A stretch of 64,000 bases of DNA from Sideroxydans lithotrophicus (GTDB lineage Bacteria; Pseudomonadota; Gammaproteobacteria; Burkholderiales; Gallionellaceae). The stretch lies in NCBI GenBank assembly GCA_020723185.1, contig DYJI01000004.1, positions 216,722 to 280,721 of the forward strand. The letters run 5' to 3'. How positions within the stretch are numbered: the stretch's first letter is position 1; each line of letters starts with the position of its first letter. A program made the translations under genes and the position numbers. This document shows positions 1-9,505 of the stretch, piece by piece. Under the pieces are notes generated by a model. It was not told where the DNA came from. It searched no databases and worked only from the letters and a program-made list of their open reading frames with translations.

Positions 1-158
1 ATCTGGTCGCGCGGCGCGCCAGTATCCGCGACATCAAGCATGCCGCGCTGGATGCCGGATTCCGCCCGCTGGCGCAGGACGGCATCCGGCGTATCCTGCA
101 AGGCGTCACCTCCGTGGCGGAAGTCTCGCGTGTGGTCGACCTCACGGACCGGCGCTAG
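1..158 (+). CDS. C-terminal end of a GspE/PilB-type secretion ATPase (partial)
   Basis: The frame is open from the window edge and ends with TAG at 156-158; the first complete codon is at 3. The visible 51 residues include AALDAGFRPLAQDGIRRILQ followed by GVTSVAEVSRVV. This matches the usual C-terminus of type II secretion/type IV pilus ATPases, where an 'L..DG..K.L.G.T...E..RV' segment closes the protein. The Walker and Asp/His boxes lie outside the window. The GspF/PilC-like gene starts 6 bases downstream, which is the normal E-F order. Inference: the cytoplasmic motor of the pilus or secretion operon that follows. Confidence 0.75.
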   Translation, partial: LVARRASIRDIKHAALDAGFRPLAQDGIRRILQGVTSVAEVSRVVDLTDRR

Positions 159-164
159 CGACCC

Positions 165-1367
165 ATGGCACTCTATCTCTACAAGGCGATCGACAGCGAC
201 GGCAAGAGTGCCAAAGGCCTGCAGGATGCCGCCAATCTGATCGACCTGGAGATGCGCCTGAAACGCGCCGGCCTGGACCTGATCAGCGCGAAGGAAGAGG
301 AGCATGCCGCCTCCTTTGGCTCGACCCGGATCAAGCGCAGCGATCTCATCACTTTCTTCTTCAACCTTGAACAACTTTCGCGTGCCGGCGTGCCGCTACT
401 GGAATGCCTCGCCGATCTGCGCGACACCATGGAAGAACCTTCTTTCCGGGAGATCATCGCCAGCATGGTGGAATCCATCGAGAGCGGGAAGAAGTTATCT
501 CAGGCTATGGCCGAGCATCCCAACGCTTTCGACAAGATCACCTCCAACCTGACCAAGGCCGGAGAGGACAGCGGCAGACTGGTAGATGTGTTCAAACACC
601 TCATGGAATCGCTGAAGTGGCAGGACGAGATGGCCTCGCAGACCAAGACCATGATGATCTACCCGGCCTTCGTCGGCACCATCGTGCTGGCCATCACCTT
701 CTTCCTGATGATCTACCTGGTGCCGCAACTGGTGGGATTCATCAAGGGCATGGGGCAGGAGATCCCCATCCAGACGCGCATCCTGCTGGCCACATCCGAT
801 GTCTTCGTAAATTATTGGTACGTGATCCTGCTCACCCCGTTCGTGCTGTTCGGCGGCTTCAAGCTGGCGCTACTGGTCAATCCCAAGCTGCAATACCATG
901 TGGACAACCTCAAGCTGAACATATGGCCCACAGGCCCCATCCTGCGCAAGATCATCCTCGCCCGCTTCGCCAACACCTTCGCCATGATGTACAGTTCCGG
1001 CATCACCATCCTGGACTGCATCGCCAACTCGCGCGACCTGGTGGACAACCAGGTCATCGCGCAGAGCCTGCAGAATGTCATGAGCGAGATCGAAGCCGGC
1101 AAGAACCTGACGCAAAGCTTCCAGAAGACGGGCATCTTCCCGCCGCTGGTGGTGCGCATGCTGAAGGTGGGCGAGGCCACCGGCCAGCTCGACCAGGCGC
1201 TGCTCAACGTCAGCTATTTCTATGACCGCGACGTGAAGGATGCGATCAAGAAAGTGCAGGTCATGATCGAACCGGCCATGACACTGATCCTCGGTGCGCT
1301 ACTCGGCTGGGTGATGCTGTCCGTCCTCTCGCCCATCTACGACCTCATCGGCAAGGTACAGCTCTGA
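165..1367 (+). CDS. GspF/PilC-family inner-membrane platform protein
   Basis: A 400-residue protein of the length usual for GspF/PilC, the inner-membrane platform that couples the ATPase to pseudopilin polymerisation. It starts MALYLYKAIDSDGK, the typical N-terminus. Two repeated T2SSF domains are visible at about residues 59-185 and 262-385, each with an 'A..PF...' to 'G..T..L' pattern and an EAG/GEA element (SEIEAGKNL and KVGEATGQLDQAL). Membrane segments lie near 162-190, 218-240 and 367-395. It sits between the ATPase end and a PilM/N-like gene that starts 2 bases after its stop, so it is co-transcribed. Sequence alone does not separate a T2SS from a type IV pilus or MSHA-like function; no secretin or prepilin peptidase is in view. 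Confidence 0.88.
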   Translation: MALYLYKAIDSDGKSAKGLQDAANLIDLEMRLKRAGLDLISAKEEEHAASFGSTRIKRSDLITFFFNLEQLSRAGVPLLECLADLRDTMEEPSFREIIASMVESIESGKKLSQAMAEHPNAFDKITSNLTKAGEDSGRLVDVFKHLMESLKWQDEMASQTKTMMIYPAFVGTIVLAITFFLMIYLVPQLVGFIKGMGQEIPIQTRILLATSDVFVNYWYVILLTPFVLFGGFKLALLVNPKLQYHVDNLKLNIWPTGPILRKIILARFANTFAMMYSSGITILDCIANSRDLVDNQVIAQSLQNVMSEIEAGKNLTQSFQKTGIFPPLVVRMLKVGEATGQLDQALLNVSYFYDRDVKDAIKKVQVMIEPAMTLILGALLGWVMLSVLSPIYDLIGKVQL

Positions 1368-1369
1368 CC

Positions 1370-2845
1370 ATGGCACGCACCCTGTTATTCCTCAGTGCAG
1401 AGAACTTCCAGGCCTACCTGTGGAACGGCAGCGGCCTGACCCTCGCGCATGAGTTCCACAACGACGCAGATGGCCGTGAGCAGTTCTCCGCCTTCGTCGA
1501 ACAGCACCGCAACCCCACCTACCTGCTGGTCGACATCATCGAGGAGGATTTCCACCTTGAGACCATCCCGCACCTGATCGGCCCCAGCCGCACTGCGCTG
1601 ATCGGCCGCAAGTTCGAACAGTATTACCGCAGCACGCCTTTCCGTCAGGCGACGCTGCTCAAGCGCCAGGAGGAAGGCCGCCGCGACGACGAGTACCTGT
1701 TCTCGGCCCTGACCAATCCGCAGCGCATCACCCCTTGGCTGGATGCCCTGCTGGAGAACCATGTCCCGCTCGCAGGCATCTATTCCATCCCCAACATCAG
1801 CGCGCCGCTGCTGAAGGACATCCAGTCCGAGCACATCCTGCTGCTGACCTGGGAACGCAATGCCGGTTTGCGCCAGACCTATTTCCACAACAAGCGGCTG
1901 CATTTCTCCCGTCTGATCCCGATCAACGAGAGCGGCACACTGATCGAAGCCATCATCTCGGAGACACCGCGCACGCAGCAATACCTGAAGAGCCTTTCAC
2001 TGCCGCCGCCCGGCGAGGTGCTGGAAGTCTATATCCTCTGTCATGCGAACGAGATCTCGCAGTTGAACGACCGCATCTCCAGTGATGGCGACCTGCATTA
2101 CAACTTCCTGGACATCACCGAATTCGCACGGCGGCACAAATGCAAACAGGAGATGACGGACTCGGACAGTACGCCACTGCTCCTGAATCTGCTCGCAACG
2201 AAAGCACCATCCGCCCACTACGCAAATTCGCATCACACGCATTTCTTCATGCTGTGGCAGCTGCGTTTCGTGCTGTTCGGGCTATCCATCTTCATCGTGT
2301 TGCTGGGCCTGCTGTGGAGTGGCATGGCTTTCTGGCAAAGCGAGCAGTTCGCTGCCGAAACGACCCCGCTACGGCAACAGACGGCGCAGATCCAAACGCA
2401 GGCACAGGCGATCCAGCGCAATTTCGCCAACACTTCCGTGCCCGCCGCCGACATGAAGACAGCCGTGCTGTTGGCACGCAGCCTGAGCCAGTATTCACAC
2501 CCGCCGCAAGAGATCATCTATGAGTTGAGCGCGGTGCTCGAATCCTTCCCGCGCGTCACCCTGAACGAACTCTCGTGGAAAGCCAGCCCGGAAGATGCCG
2601 CCCCCTCCGCCTACCCCGCCCAAGTCATTACATTTGACGGCACGCTGGTCGGATTCGGCAACGACCACCGCGGCGCACTGGCTTATCTGGAACGATTCGA
2701 ACAGGCATTGATCCAGCACGGCTACTCCGTCAGCGCCACAGCGCTGCCGCTGGATATCACCTCGAAAGGCAGTATCAGCGGCCAGACTGCCAGTACCTCG
2801 CAGGGGCAATTCACCCTCAAGATCGTATGGAGGACACCGTCATGA
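1370..2845 (+). CDS. PilM/PilN- or GspL-like bitopic assembly protein (hypothetical)
   Basis: A 491-residue protein not recognised by a diagnostic motif. The first 290 residues are soluble and predicted cytoplasmic. One strong membrane segment follows at about 297-322 (FVLFGLSIFIVLLGLLWSGM), then a Gln/Ala-rich coiled-coil-like stretch and a small C-terminal domain. That order (cytoplasmic actin-like domain, one membrane span, periplasmic coiled coil and ferredoxin-like fold) is that of GspL or of fused PilM-PilN. Position also fits: it follows GspF and overlaps a PilO-like gene (ATGA). The ATPase-type motifs of PilM are not obvious, so the N-terminal domain may be divergent. Function is inferred mainly from architecture and context. 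Confidence 0.6.
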   Translation: MARTLLFLSAENFQAYLWNGSGLTLAHEFHNDADGREQFSAFVEQHRNPTYLLVDIIEEDFHLETIPHLIGPSRTALIGRKFEQYYRSTPFRQATLLKRQEEGRRDDEYLFSALTNPQRITPWLDALLENHVPLAGIYSIPNISAPLLKDIQSEHILLLTWERNAGLRQTYFHNKRLHFSRLIPINESGTLIEAIISETPRTQQYLKSLSLPPPGEVLEVYILCHANEISQLNDRISSDGDLHYNFLDITEFARRHKCKQEMTDSDSTPLLLNLLATKAPSAHYANSHHTHFFMLWQLRFVLFGLSIFIVLLGLLWSGMAFWQSEQFAAETTPLRQQTAQIQTQAQAIQRNFANTSVPAADMKTAVLLARSLSQYSHPPQEIIYELSAVLESFPRVTLNELSWKASPEDAAPSAYPAQVITFDGTLVGFGNDHRGALAYLERFEQALIQHGYSVSATALPLDITSKGSISGQTASTSQGQFTLKIVWRTPS

Positions 2846-3441
2846 GTTTTTCAACAGACGACCTCGGCGAGATCAAGTGGAGTTTGCTCGCCTGCCTGCT
2901 CAGCGTGGGCATTGCCGTAGGTATGATCCAGTACAGTGCCACCCTGCAGCAGCAATCGCTGAAAGAACTGCAGCAGGCCCAGCGCCAGCTCAGCACTGCG
3001 CGCGACCAACTCCTCACCGCACAGAACGACCAGGAGAACATGTCCTCCTACCAGTTGGAATATGACGCATTGGTCGCGCAAAAAGTCATCGGCAACGAAC
3101 AGCGCCTGGATTGGATCGAAGGTCTGGAAAAGCTGCGCAGACAGAACCTGTTGCCCGACGTCAAATACACCATCGGCCCGCAAACCGCCTACACGCCCAA
3201 CCCGCCGTTGAGTGCAGGCAATTTCGCACTCAGCCTCAGCCCCATGTCCATGGAACTGGATCTGCTGCATGAAGGCCAGCTCCTGGACTTCTTCGAAGCA
3301 CTCAGCCGCCAGATGCCCGGCTGGTTCCTGCTCGACAACTGCACCCTCTCCCACGCTGACAGCACGCAGAATGGCGGCGTGAAACTGAATGCAAGATGCG
3401 CAGGAGGCTGGTTCACCATGAAGAACCGGAACACACCATGA
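2842..3441 (+). CDS. PilO/GspM-like assembly protein
   Basis: A 199-residue protein with one N-terminal membrane segment (about residues 12-32), a Gln-rich heptad-like coiled coil (about 33-75) and a C-terminal globular domain. This is the PilO/GspM layout for an inner-membrane alignment-complex subunit. The start at 2842 is chosen because GGAGG at 2829-2833 is correctly spaced and the ATG overlaps the upstream stop (ATGA); an in-frame ATG at 2827 lies upstream of that site. It is coupled to the next gene through another ATGA. Sequence similarity to known PilO is not strong by eye; the call rests on architecture and operon position. Confidence 0.6.
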   Translation: MSFSTDDLGEIKWSLLACLLSVGIAVGMIQYSATLQQQSLKELQQAQRQLSTARDQLLTAQNDQENMSSYQLEYDALVAQKVIGNEQRLDWIEGLEKLRRQNLLPDVKYTIGPQTAYTPNPPLSAGNFALSLSPMSMELDLLHEGQLLDFFEALSRQMPGWFLLDNCTLSHADSTQNGGVKLNARCAGGWFTMKNRNTP

Positions 3442-3797
3442 GCATACGCTTGCCCTTCATCCTGCTGGCGCTCTCCGCCACCACGACAGCACAAGCTGCC
3501 GAACTGGGCCGACTGTTCTTCACCCAGAATGAGCGTGCGCAACTGGAACGGCAGCACGTTCTGAGTGCTGATGATGCGGGGAACGACAGCCATTCGCTCG
3601 TCGTCAACGGCATGATCCAGCGCGACGGCGGCAAACGCATCATCTGGATAAACGGCGAACAGCAAGCAGCCGGTACAGCCGACGCCCGCGCACCGGCCAC
3701 CGTACCGGTGATCCTGCCGGGCAAGACCGAATCGGTGAAAGTGAAGGTCGGACAGCGACTGCTACTGGACTCACCCGAGGCCCCCCCCGCAGAGTGA
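3438..3797 (+). CDS. Small exported PilP/GspC-like protein (hypothetical)
   Basis: A 119-residue protein with a signal peptide (MSIRLPFILLALSATTTAQA, cleavage after AQA). The mature part begins ELGRLFFTQNERAQLERQ and contains a short VNGMIQRDGGKRIIWING segment, resembling the homology region of PilP/GspC-type periplasmic proteins. The start overlaps the PilO-like stop (ATGA); an in-frame upstream ATG at 3396 would bury the signal peptide and is rejected. The C-terminus (VKVKVGQRLLLDS) looks like a small beta domain. Likely role by inference: links the inner-membrane complex to an outer-membrane partner. Confidence 0.55.
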   Translation: MSIRLPFILLALSATTTAQAAELGRLFFTQNERAQLERQHVLSADDAGNDSHSLVVNGMIQRDGGKRIIWINGEQQAAGTADARAPATVPVILPGKTESVKVKVGQRLLLDSPEAPPAE

Positions 3798-3808
3798 AGG
3801 ATCACGCG

Positions 3809-5521
3809 ATGCCTTCCCATCAATCGCAGAACTCCGGCAGAAAAATTCAGCATGGCGGTGCCCTGCTGGTCATGCTGGTCATACTGGTGATGGGCATCAC
3901 GACCGTATTCATCACATCACTAAGCAGCACGGCCATTCAGAACCGCCGCAACCATTCCAGCGCCGAATCCTTGGCAAGGGCAAAGGAAGCGCTGATCGGC
4001 TATGCATTGACCTACGGCGACACCCATACCGCAGCTCACGGCTACCTCCCATGCCCTGACTTAAGCGGTAGCAACGGAGAGGGAAGCAGCCCGGGAAGTT
4101 GCGGAAGCGCTGGTGCGCATCAGCTCGGTCGCCTGCCTTGGCGTACACTTGATCTCCCAGCTCTTTTTGATGGATCCGGCGAATGCCTTTGGTATGCAGT
4201 TTCAGGCAAATACAAGAACAACCCACCAGATCCATCCACCACAATGAATTGGGACAATACTGGCGATCTCACGATCTATGCCGATAACGGCAATACCATC
4301 GAAGCGAATGAAGTAGTCGCTGCGATCATCGCTCCAGGCAAACCATTAAGCGGCAACAGCGATCGTGCGGGCAGCTCAGCCCCGACATGTGGCGGCAACT
4401 ACACGGCGGCGGCCTATCTAGAAAACGACTCGGTACACACCCCCGTGGCCATAAATAACGCCAACATCGCCGCAGGTGCACTCATCATGCCGCACGAACA
4501 TCGCGACGGAAATGGCAACATTACATCCAGCACCAATGACCAGATCCTCTACATCACTCGTCAGGATATCTGGAACGGCATCCAGAAACGCATCGCACGC
4601 CAAGCGAAGAAGTGTCTGGATGATTATGCGTCAGGCACTTTCGTAACTAATACGAACCACAAATATCCGTGGGCTGTGACACTCAGTGACACGACCGCCG
4701 CACCGACCCGCACCGGCAGTCCCAACGTCCGTTTCGGACGTTTCCCAGATGTCCCCAGCAACAGCATCTCGGGTGGCAGCGGCAGCTGTCCGAGCAGCTC
4801 AAGTCCGCTCAGCCACCTCACGGCAGCGCAAATCACCGCGCTCAATGACCAAATCCAGCAAGTTCAGGATGCGCTGAATGCGTACACAGGCCCCGGTTCA
4901 ACAGGAAGTGCTCTGAATAACGCCGGCGATAACCTAAAGGACTTTGCACAGGATCCACCATACAACCTGCCCTGGACGGACCCGATACGTTCGGCCGGCA
5001 AATATGTGGACGATTATTGCAGTGGGGACCCCAAGACTTGCACCAACCTTTCAACGATGCAGACCAAGTTGGATGCGGCTTTTACCGAGATCACCGACTG
5101 CACCGGCATGAGTGGCAGCAGCGACGGCACCATGTCCGGCAGCTGGAGCAGCATCCCATCTTGCCAATTCGTCAGTTCAACATCCTGGGCCGCGTGGCGG
5201 GATTGGGTGTTCTTGCAGGTTGCGGAGGGCTACCAGCCCGGTGGCGCTGGCAGTTGCACGATTGGGACCACCTGCTTGAGTGTCACAGGTACGGGGCATA
5301 CGAATTCGGGCTCCGGAAGCTATCATGCAGCTGTAGTCGTCGCTGGCAAGACCTTGTCCGGGCAGGATCGCGTGACTGGATTCGGCTCAGCTTCAAATTT
5401 CCTGGAAGGTGCGAATGCAACTGGCAGCACCAGCCTGGAAACCTACCGGCTTGATGATTCAAGTTACTCTACAATCAATGACACGGTGCTATGCATCGAT
5501 GGAAAGAGCAATTGCCCATGA
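3809..5521 (+). CDS. Large PilX/GspK-like pseudopilin (hypothetical)
   Basis: A 570-residue protein with one N-terminal hydrophobic helix (about 18-40: LLVMLVILVMGITTVFITSL) after a short basic segment, as in PilX/GspK-type minor pilins. The classical G/F-T-L-x-E cleavage motif is missing. Residues about 60-135 hold AKEALIGYAL, GYLPCPD, GRLPWRTLDLP and LWYAVSG; the same LIG.A...LPCP...TL.L pattern occurs in the next gene. The remainder is Ser/Gly/Thr-rich with many cysteines, suggesting a disulfide-rich extracellular domain. The start at 3809 is preceded by AAGGA at 3797-3801; a GTG at 3794 overlapping the previous stop is possible. A tip or adhesin-like subunit is inferred. Confidence 0.6.
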   Translation: MPSHQSQNSGRKIQHGGALLVMLVILVMGITTVFITSLSSTAIQNRRNHSSAESLARAKEALIGYALTYGDTHTAAHGYLPCPDLSGSNGEGSSPGSCGSAGAHQLGRLPWRTLDLPALFDGSGECLWYAVSGKYKNNPPDPSTTMNWDNTGDLTIYADNGNTIEANEVVAAIIAPGKPLSGNSDRAGSSAPTCGGNYTAAAYLENDSVHTPVAINNANIAAGALIMPHEHRDGNGNITSSTNDQILYITRQDIWNGIQKRIARQAKKCLDDYASGTFVTNTNHKYPWAVTLSDTTAAPTRTGSPNVRFGRFPDVPSNSISGGSGSCPSSSSPLSHLTAAQITALNDQIQQVQDALNAYTGPGSTGSALNNAGDNLKDFAQDPPYNLPWTDPIRSAGKYVDDYCSGDPKTCTNLSTMQTKLDAAFTEITDCTGMSGSSDGTMSGSWSSIPSCQFVSSTSWAAWRDWVFLQVAEGYQPGGAGSCTIGTTCLSVTGTGHTNSGSGSYHAAVVVAGKTLSGQDRVTGFGSASNFLEGANATGSTSLETYRLDDSSYSTINDTVLCIDGKSNCP

Positions 5522-6276
5522 TTCGAATGACGCCGCTTTCTGCAAGTTTGGCAACCGAGCAAGGCTTCACGCTCGTCGAGATGGCCATGGTACTTGCCAT
5601 CGTCGCGCTACTGCTGACTGGTCTGGTTCCCACCATTTCTGGTCAGCTCGAACAGCGCCGTTCCGCTGAGACAAAAAAACAACTGGAGGAGATTCAACAG
5701 GCCTTGATCGGGTTCGCCATCATCAAGGGACGCCTGCCATGCCCTGCAACGACCAGCAGCAATGGAGTCGAGAGCCCGAGCACTGGCGGCACTTGCAACA
5801 ACTTCTTCGATGGATACGTACCGGGGGCGACGCTGGGATTGAACTCTTTGAATGAACAAGGGCTGGTGCTTGATGCCTGGGACAATCCGATCCGCTATGT
5901 CGTCACGAATTGGGACAGCTCAGTTACAGATGTTTATACCAGCGCTGATGGCATGGCCACGGTCGGGATTGCCTCACTGAATCCCACTCTGCTCGTGTGC
6001 ACCACCTCCACAGGCATCACCGGCACTGATTGCGCTACAGGAGAAGCCTTGACCGCGGGCACGGGGGTCCCTGTCATCATTTTCTCAACTGGAAAAAATG
6101 GCGCGAGTGGAGGCACAGGTGCGGATGAAGCAGAGAACTTGGATGGCGACAGATTCTTCGTCAGTCATACGCCTACCGCCACATCCTCTGCAAATGGTGA
6201 GTTTGATGATCTGATCGTGTGGATATCGAACCAGGTTCTGCTGAATCGAATGGTGAGCGCAGGCAAGCTACCTTAA
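5518..6276 (+). CDS. Type IV prepilin-like protein with LPCP module
   Basis: A 252-residue protein. It has a 20-residue leader ending EQG followed by [19 protein letters not shown], the class III prepilin signal (cleavage G/F, Glu at +5, hydrophobic helix). The mature part has [15 protein letters not shown], a Cys-containing segment, [10 protein letters not shown] and [12 protein letters not shown], repeating the pattern in the preceding gene. The start at 5518 overlaps the upstream stop (ATGA); an ATG at 5527 is also possible. It is the last gene of the operon and its stop overlaps that of convergent cysS by 4 bases (TTAA). The protein would be processed by a prepilin peptidase encoded elsewhere and assembled into a pseudopilus. 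Confidence 0.8.
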   Translation: MIRMTPLSASLATEQGFTLVEMAMVLAIVALLLTGLVPTISGQLEQRRSAETKKQLEEIQQALIGFAIIKGRLPCPATTSSNGVESPSTGGTCNNFFDGYVPGATLGLNSLNEQGLVLDAWDNPIRYVVTNWDSSVTDVYTSADGMATVGIASLNPTLLVCTTSTGITGTDCATGEALTAGTGVPVIIFSTGKNGASGGTGADEAENLDGDRFFVSHTPTATSSANGEFDDLIVWISNQVLLNRMVSAGKLP

Positions 6277-7652
6277 GCTCTGCGCCAACTCGTTCCTTGG
6301 GCCGTATCTTCCAGCACGATGCCCGCTTCCAACAACGCTTTCCGGATGCGGTCCGCTTCGGCGAAGTCTTTGGCCTTCTTGGCGGCGATGCGGGCCTCGA
6401 TCTGAGCATCGATCGCCGCATCGTCCATTCCGCCCTCACCAGCCCCGCCTTGCAGGAATGCCTGCGCATCGCGTTCCAACAGACCGAGCACTCCGCCCAA
6501 TGCTTTGAGTTGCGCCGCTGCCTGCGCTGACTGGTTGCGGTTCACTTCGTTGGCAAGGTCGAACAGCACGGCAACAGCTTCGGGGGTGTTGAGGTCGTCG
6601 TCCATCGCGGCTTTGAAGCGTTGGGCGTGCACCTCGTTCCAGTCCACCGCACCCGCACCAACGGGCACCGACTTCAAAGCGGTATAGAGTCGCGTCAGCG
6701 CGCCCTTGGCATCGTCCAGATGATGATCGGAATAGTTCAACGGGCTGCGGTAGTGCGCACGCAGGATGAAGAAGCGCACCACTTCGGCGTCGTATTTCTT
6801 CAACACCTCGCGGATGGTGAAGAAGTTGCCCAAGCTCTTGGACATCTTCTCGTTGTCCACACGCACGAAGCCGTTGTGCATCCAGTAGTTCACGTACCGG
6901 CAACCATGCGCGCCTTCGCTCTGTGCGATCTCGTTCTCGTGATGCGGGAACTGCAAGTCGGCACCGCCGCCGTGGATGTCGAAATGCTTGCCGAGCAGTT
7001 CCGAGCCCATCGCCGAACATTCGATGTGCCAGCCGGGACGGCCCTTGCCCCACTTCGAATCCCACTTCACCTCGTCCGCTTCGCTGTCCTTGGCGTGCTT
7101 CCACAGAACGAAGTCCAGCGGGTCGTTCTTGTCGGAAGCAACCTCCACGCGCTCACCGGCACGCAGATCTTCCAGCGATTTGCCGGAGAGCTTGCCGTAG
7201 CCGTCGAACTTGCGCACGGCGTAGTTCACGTCGCCATCCGCCGCCTTGTAGGCGAGGCCGTTATTTTCCAGTTGCTCGATCATGGACAGCATCTGTGGCA
7301 CGAACTGGGTGGCGCGCGGCTCATGGTCGGGACGTTGCACGCCCAGCGCATCGGCATCCTCATGCATGGCGTCGATGAAACGCTGGGTCAGCGCGTGGAT
7401 GGACTCCTTGTTCTCCGCCGCGCGCTTGATGATCTTGTCGTCGATGTCGGTGATGTTGCGCACGTAGGTGACGTCGTAGCCTGAAGCCTTTAGCCAACGC
7501 TGCACCATATCGAACACCACCATCACGCGCGCATGGCCGAGGTGACAGTAGTCGTACACGGTCATGCCGCACACGTACATGCGCGCCTTGTTGGGTTCGA
7601 TAGGCTTGAATTCCTGCTTGTCGCGGGCGAGGGTGTTGTAGAGCTTCAGCAT
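6273..7652 (-). CDS. cysS: Cysteinyl-tRNA synthetase
   Basis: 459 residues, against 461 for the E. coli enzyme. It charges tRNA-Cys with cysteine in the cytoplasm. The class I HIGH motif is [10 protein letters not shown] and the KMSKS motif is KMSKSLGN. Zinc ligands expected in the family are present: Cys in YVCGMTVYD, Cys in WHIECSAM, and His in the [12 protein letters not shown] segment. It starts one base after the glnS stop, so the two synthetase genes are very likely co-transcribed. The stop overlaps the convergent pseudopilin stop. Confidence 0.98.
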   Translation of the reverse strand: MLKLYNTLARDKQEFKPIEPNKARMYVCGMTVYDYCHLGHARVMVVFDMVQRWLKASGYDVTYVRNITDIDDKIIKRAAENKESIHALTQRFIDAMHEDADALGVQRPDHEPRATQFVPQMLSMIEQLENNGLAYKAADGDVNYAVRKFDGYGKLSGKSLEDLRAGERVEVASDKNDPLDFVLWKHAKDSEADEVKWDSKWGKGRPGWHIECSAMGSELLGKHFDIHGGGADLQFPHHENEIAQSEGAHGCRYVNYWMHNGFVRVDNEKMSKSLGNFFTIREVLKKYDAEVVRFFILRAHYRSPLNYSDHHLDDAKGALTRLYTALKSVPVGAGAVDWNEVHAQRFKAAMDDDLNTPEAVAVLFDLANEVNRNQSAQAAAQLKALGGVLGLLERDAQAFLQGGAGEGGMDDAAIDAQIEARIAAKKAKDFAEADRIRKALLEAGIVLEDTAQGTSWRRA

Positions 7653-7653
7653 G

Positions 7654-9330
7654 CTAGTTCTGTTCTTTCGCCCAGGAATCCTTCAAGGTCACCGTGCGGT
7701 TGAACACCAGCTTGCCGCCCGGCTGGTGCTCGCGGCGGTCGGTGACGAAGTAGCCAAGGCGCTCGAACTGGTAGCGCGTTTCCGGCGCGGCGTCTTTCAC
7801 GCAGGCTTCGACCCAGCCTTGCACCACTTCCAGCGAATGCGGGTTGAGGTGGGTGAGGAAATCCACGTCCTTGTCGCCATCCGGCTCGGGCACGGTGAAC
7901 AATCGGTCGTACAGGCGGATCTCGGCAGGCAGTGCATGTTCGCGCGACAGGAAGTGGATGACGCCCTTCACCTTGCGCCCTTCCGGGTTCTTGCCCAGCG
8001 TGTCGTGGTCGATGCTGCACTTGAGTTCGATGATTTTCCCAGAAGCATCCTTCACCGCTTCGTCGCAGCGCATCACATAGCTGTGGCGCAAACGAATTTC
8101 GCCGCCGAGGGTGAGGCGCTTCCAGCCTGCGGGCGGCACTTCGGCGAAGTCGTCGGCTTCGATCAACAGGTCTTTGCTGAACGGCACCATGCGCTTGCCG
8201 AATTCGGGATGGTTGGGGTGGAAATCGGCTTCGCGCGTCTGCGCGCCGTCAGCGTTCGTGATCGTGACCTTGAGCGGGTTGATGATCGCCATCACGCGTG
8301 GGGCGCGCGATTCCAGGTCTTCGCGGATCGCACCTTCCATGATCGCCATATCCACGATGTTCTCGCTCTTGGAGACACCGATGCGCTTGGCGAATTCGCG
8401 GATGCCTTCCGGGGTGTAGCCGCGACGGCGCATGCCGCTGATGGTCGGCATGCGTGGATCGTCCCAGCCGCTCACCTTCTTTTCGTTCACCAGTTGCAGC
8501 AGCTTGCGCTTGCTGGTGATGGTGTAGTGCAGCTCCAGGCGCGAGAACTCGTACTGGCGCGGATGGCAGGGGATGGTGATGTTGTCCAGCACCCAGTCGT
8601 ACAGCGGGCGGTGATCCTCGAACTCCAGCGTGCAGATGGAATGGGTGATACCTTCCAGCGCGTCGGAGATGCAGTGGGTGTAGTCGTACATCGGGTAGAT
8701 GCACCACTTGTCGCCGGTGCGGATGTGGTGCGCGCGGCGGATGCGATAGATGACGGGGTCGCGCATGTTGATGTTGGGCGAAGCCATGTCGATCTTGGCG
8801 CGCAGCACCATCGCGCCGTCGGCGAATTCGCCGTTCTTCATACGGGTGAACAGGTCGAGGTTCTCGGCCACCGGGCGGTCGCGGTTGGGGCTGTTCTTGC
8901 CCGGCTCTTTCAGCGTGCCGCGATATTCGCGCATCTGCTCCGGCGTCAGGTCGTCCACATAGGCGAGTCCCTTGTTGATCAGCTCCACCGCGTAGTCGTA
9001 CAGCGCATCGAAATAGTCCGACGCCCAGCGCACTTCACCGTTCCACTGGAAGCCCAGCCAGCGCACGTCGTCCTGGATGGATTGCGCGTATTCCTCGCTC
9101 TCCTTCTCCGGGTTGGTGTCGTCGAAGCGCAGGTTGCATAGACCGTTATAGTCCTTCGCCAAACCGAAGTTCAGGCAGATGGATTTGGCATGGCCGACGT
9201 GCAGGTAGCCGTTCGGCTCGGGCGGGAAACGGGTGACGATGCTCGTGTGTTTGCCGGAAGCCAGGTCGCCGTCAATGATCGTACGGATGAAATTGGAAAC
9301 GGGTGTCGGGGCGGATGTGTCGCTGCTCAT
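7654..9330 (-). CDS. glnS: Glutaminyl-tRNA synthetase
   Basis: 558 residues (E. coli 554). It forms Gln-tRNA-Gln in the cytoplasm. The HIGH-type motif is [14 protein letters not shown], and the KMSKS-equivalent loop is [10 protein letters not shown]. The C-terminal part (about 350-550) corresponds to the two beta-barrel anticodon-binding domains. Gln synthetase of this type is normal for Beta- and Gammaproteobacteria and means that no Gln-specific amidotransferase route is needed. First gene of a glnS-cysS pair; a -10 box lies about 37 bases upstream of the start. Confidence 0.98.
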   Translation of the reverse strand: MSSDTSAPTPVSNFIRTIIDGDLASGKHTSIVTRFPPEPNGYLHVGHAKSICLNFGLAKDYNGLCNLRFDDTNPEKESEEYAQSIQDDVRWLGFQWNGEVRWASDYFDALYDYAVELINKGLAYVDDLTPEQMREYRGTLKEPGKNSPNRDRPVAENLDLFTRMKNGEFADGAMVLRAKIDMASPNINMRDPVIYRIRRAHHIRTGDKWCIYPMYDYTHCISDALEGITHSICTLEFEDHRPLYDWVLDNITIPCHPRQYEFSRLELHYTITSKRKLLQLVNEKKVSGWDDPRMPTISGMRRRGYTPEGIREFAKRIGVSKSENIVDMAIMEGAIREDLESRAPRVMAIINPLKVTITNADGAQTREADFHPNHPEFGKRMVPFSKDLLIEADDFAEVPPAGWKRLTLGGEIRLRHSYVMRCDEAVKDASGKIIELKCSIDHDTLGKNPEGRKVKGVIHFLSREHALPAEIRLYDRLFTVPEPDGDKDVDFLTHLNPHSLEVVQGWVEACVKDAAPETRYQFERLGYFVTDRREHQPGGKLVFNRTVTLKDSWAKEQN

Positions 9331-9366
9331 GTCGGTGCCAATATCGCGTTGCTATGAAGGTGCGTG

Positions 9367-9372
9367 ATTCTA
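9367..9372 (-). promoter_or_regulatory. Predicted -10 box for glnS-cysS
   Basis: TAGAAT on the minus strand, followed by CACGC, about 37 bases upstream of the glnS ATG. No good -35 hexamer is visible at 16-18 bases, so the call rests on the -10 and the GC-rich discriminator shared with other promoters in this window. Confidence 0.45.
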
Positions 9373-9443
9373 CCCGAAACCGGCGAATGCCCGCCCCACA
9401 CTTCCCCCCGCAGGCAATCAGTGTATGCGCCTCGCTTCTTTGG

Positions 9444-9449
9444 TAGAAT
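9444..9449 (+). promoter_or_regulatory. Predicted extended -10 promoter for the TPR gene
   Basis: TGG then TAGAAT then CGCGTGCG, giving an extended -10 (TGn) and a GC-rich discriminator. It lies 57 bases before the ATG at 9506 and divergent from the glnS promoter. Confidence 0.5.
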
Positions 9450-9505
9450 CGCGTGCGTTTGGCGCACTCGGCCGGCAACATAACCCACTCAAGAACAAGA
9501 CCAAA

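Noticed and set aside
7651..9141. A 496-codon plus-strand open frame opposite glnS.
   Set aside because: Antisense to an unmistakable GlnRS; no start signals.
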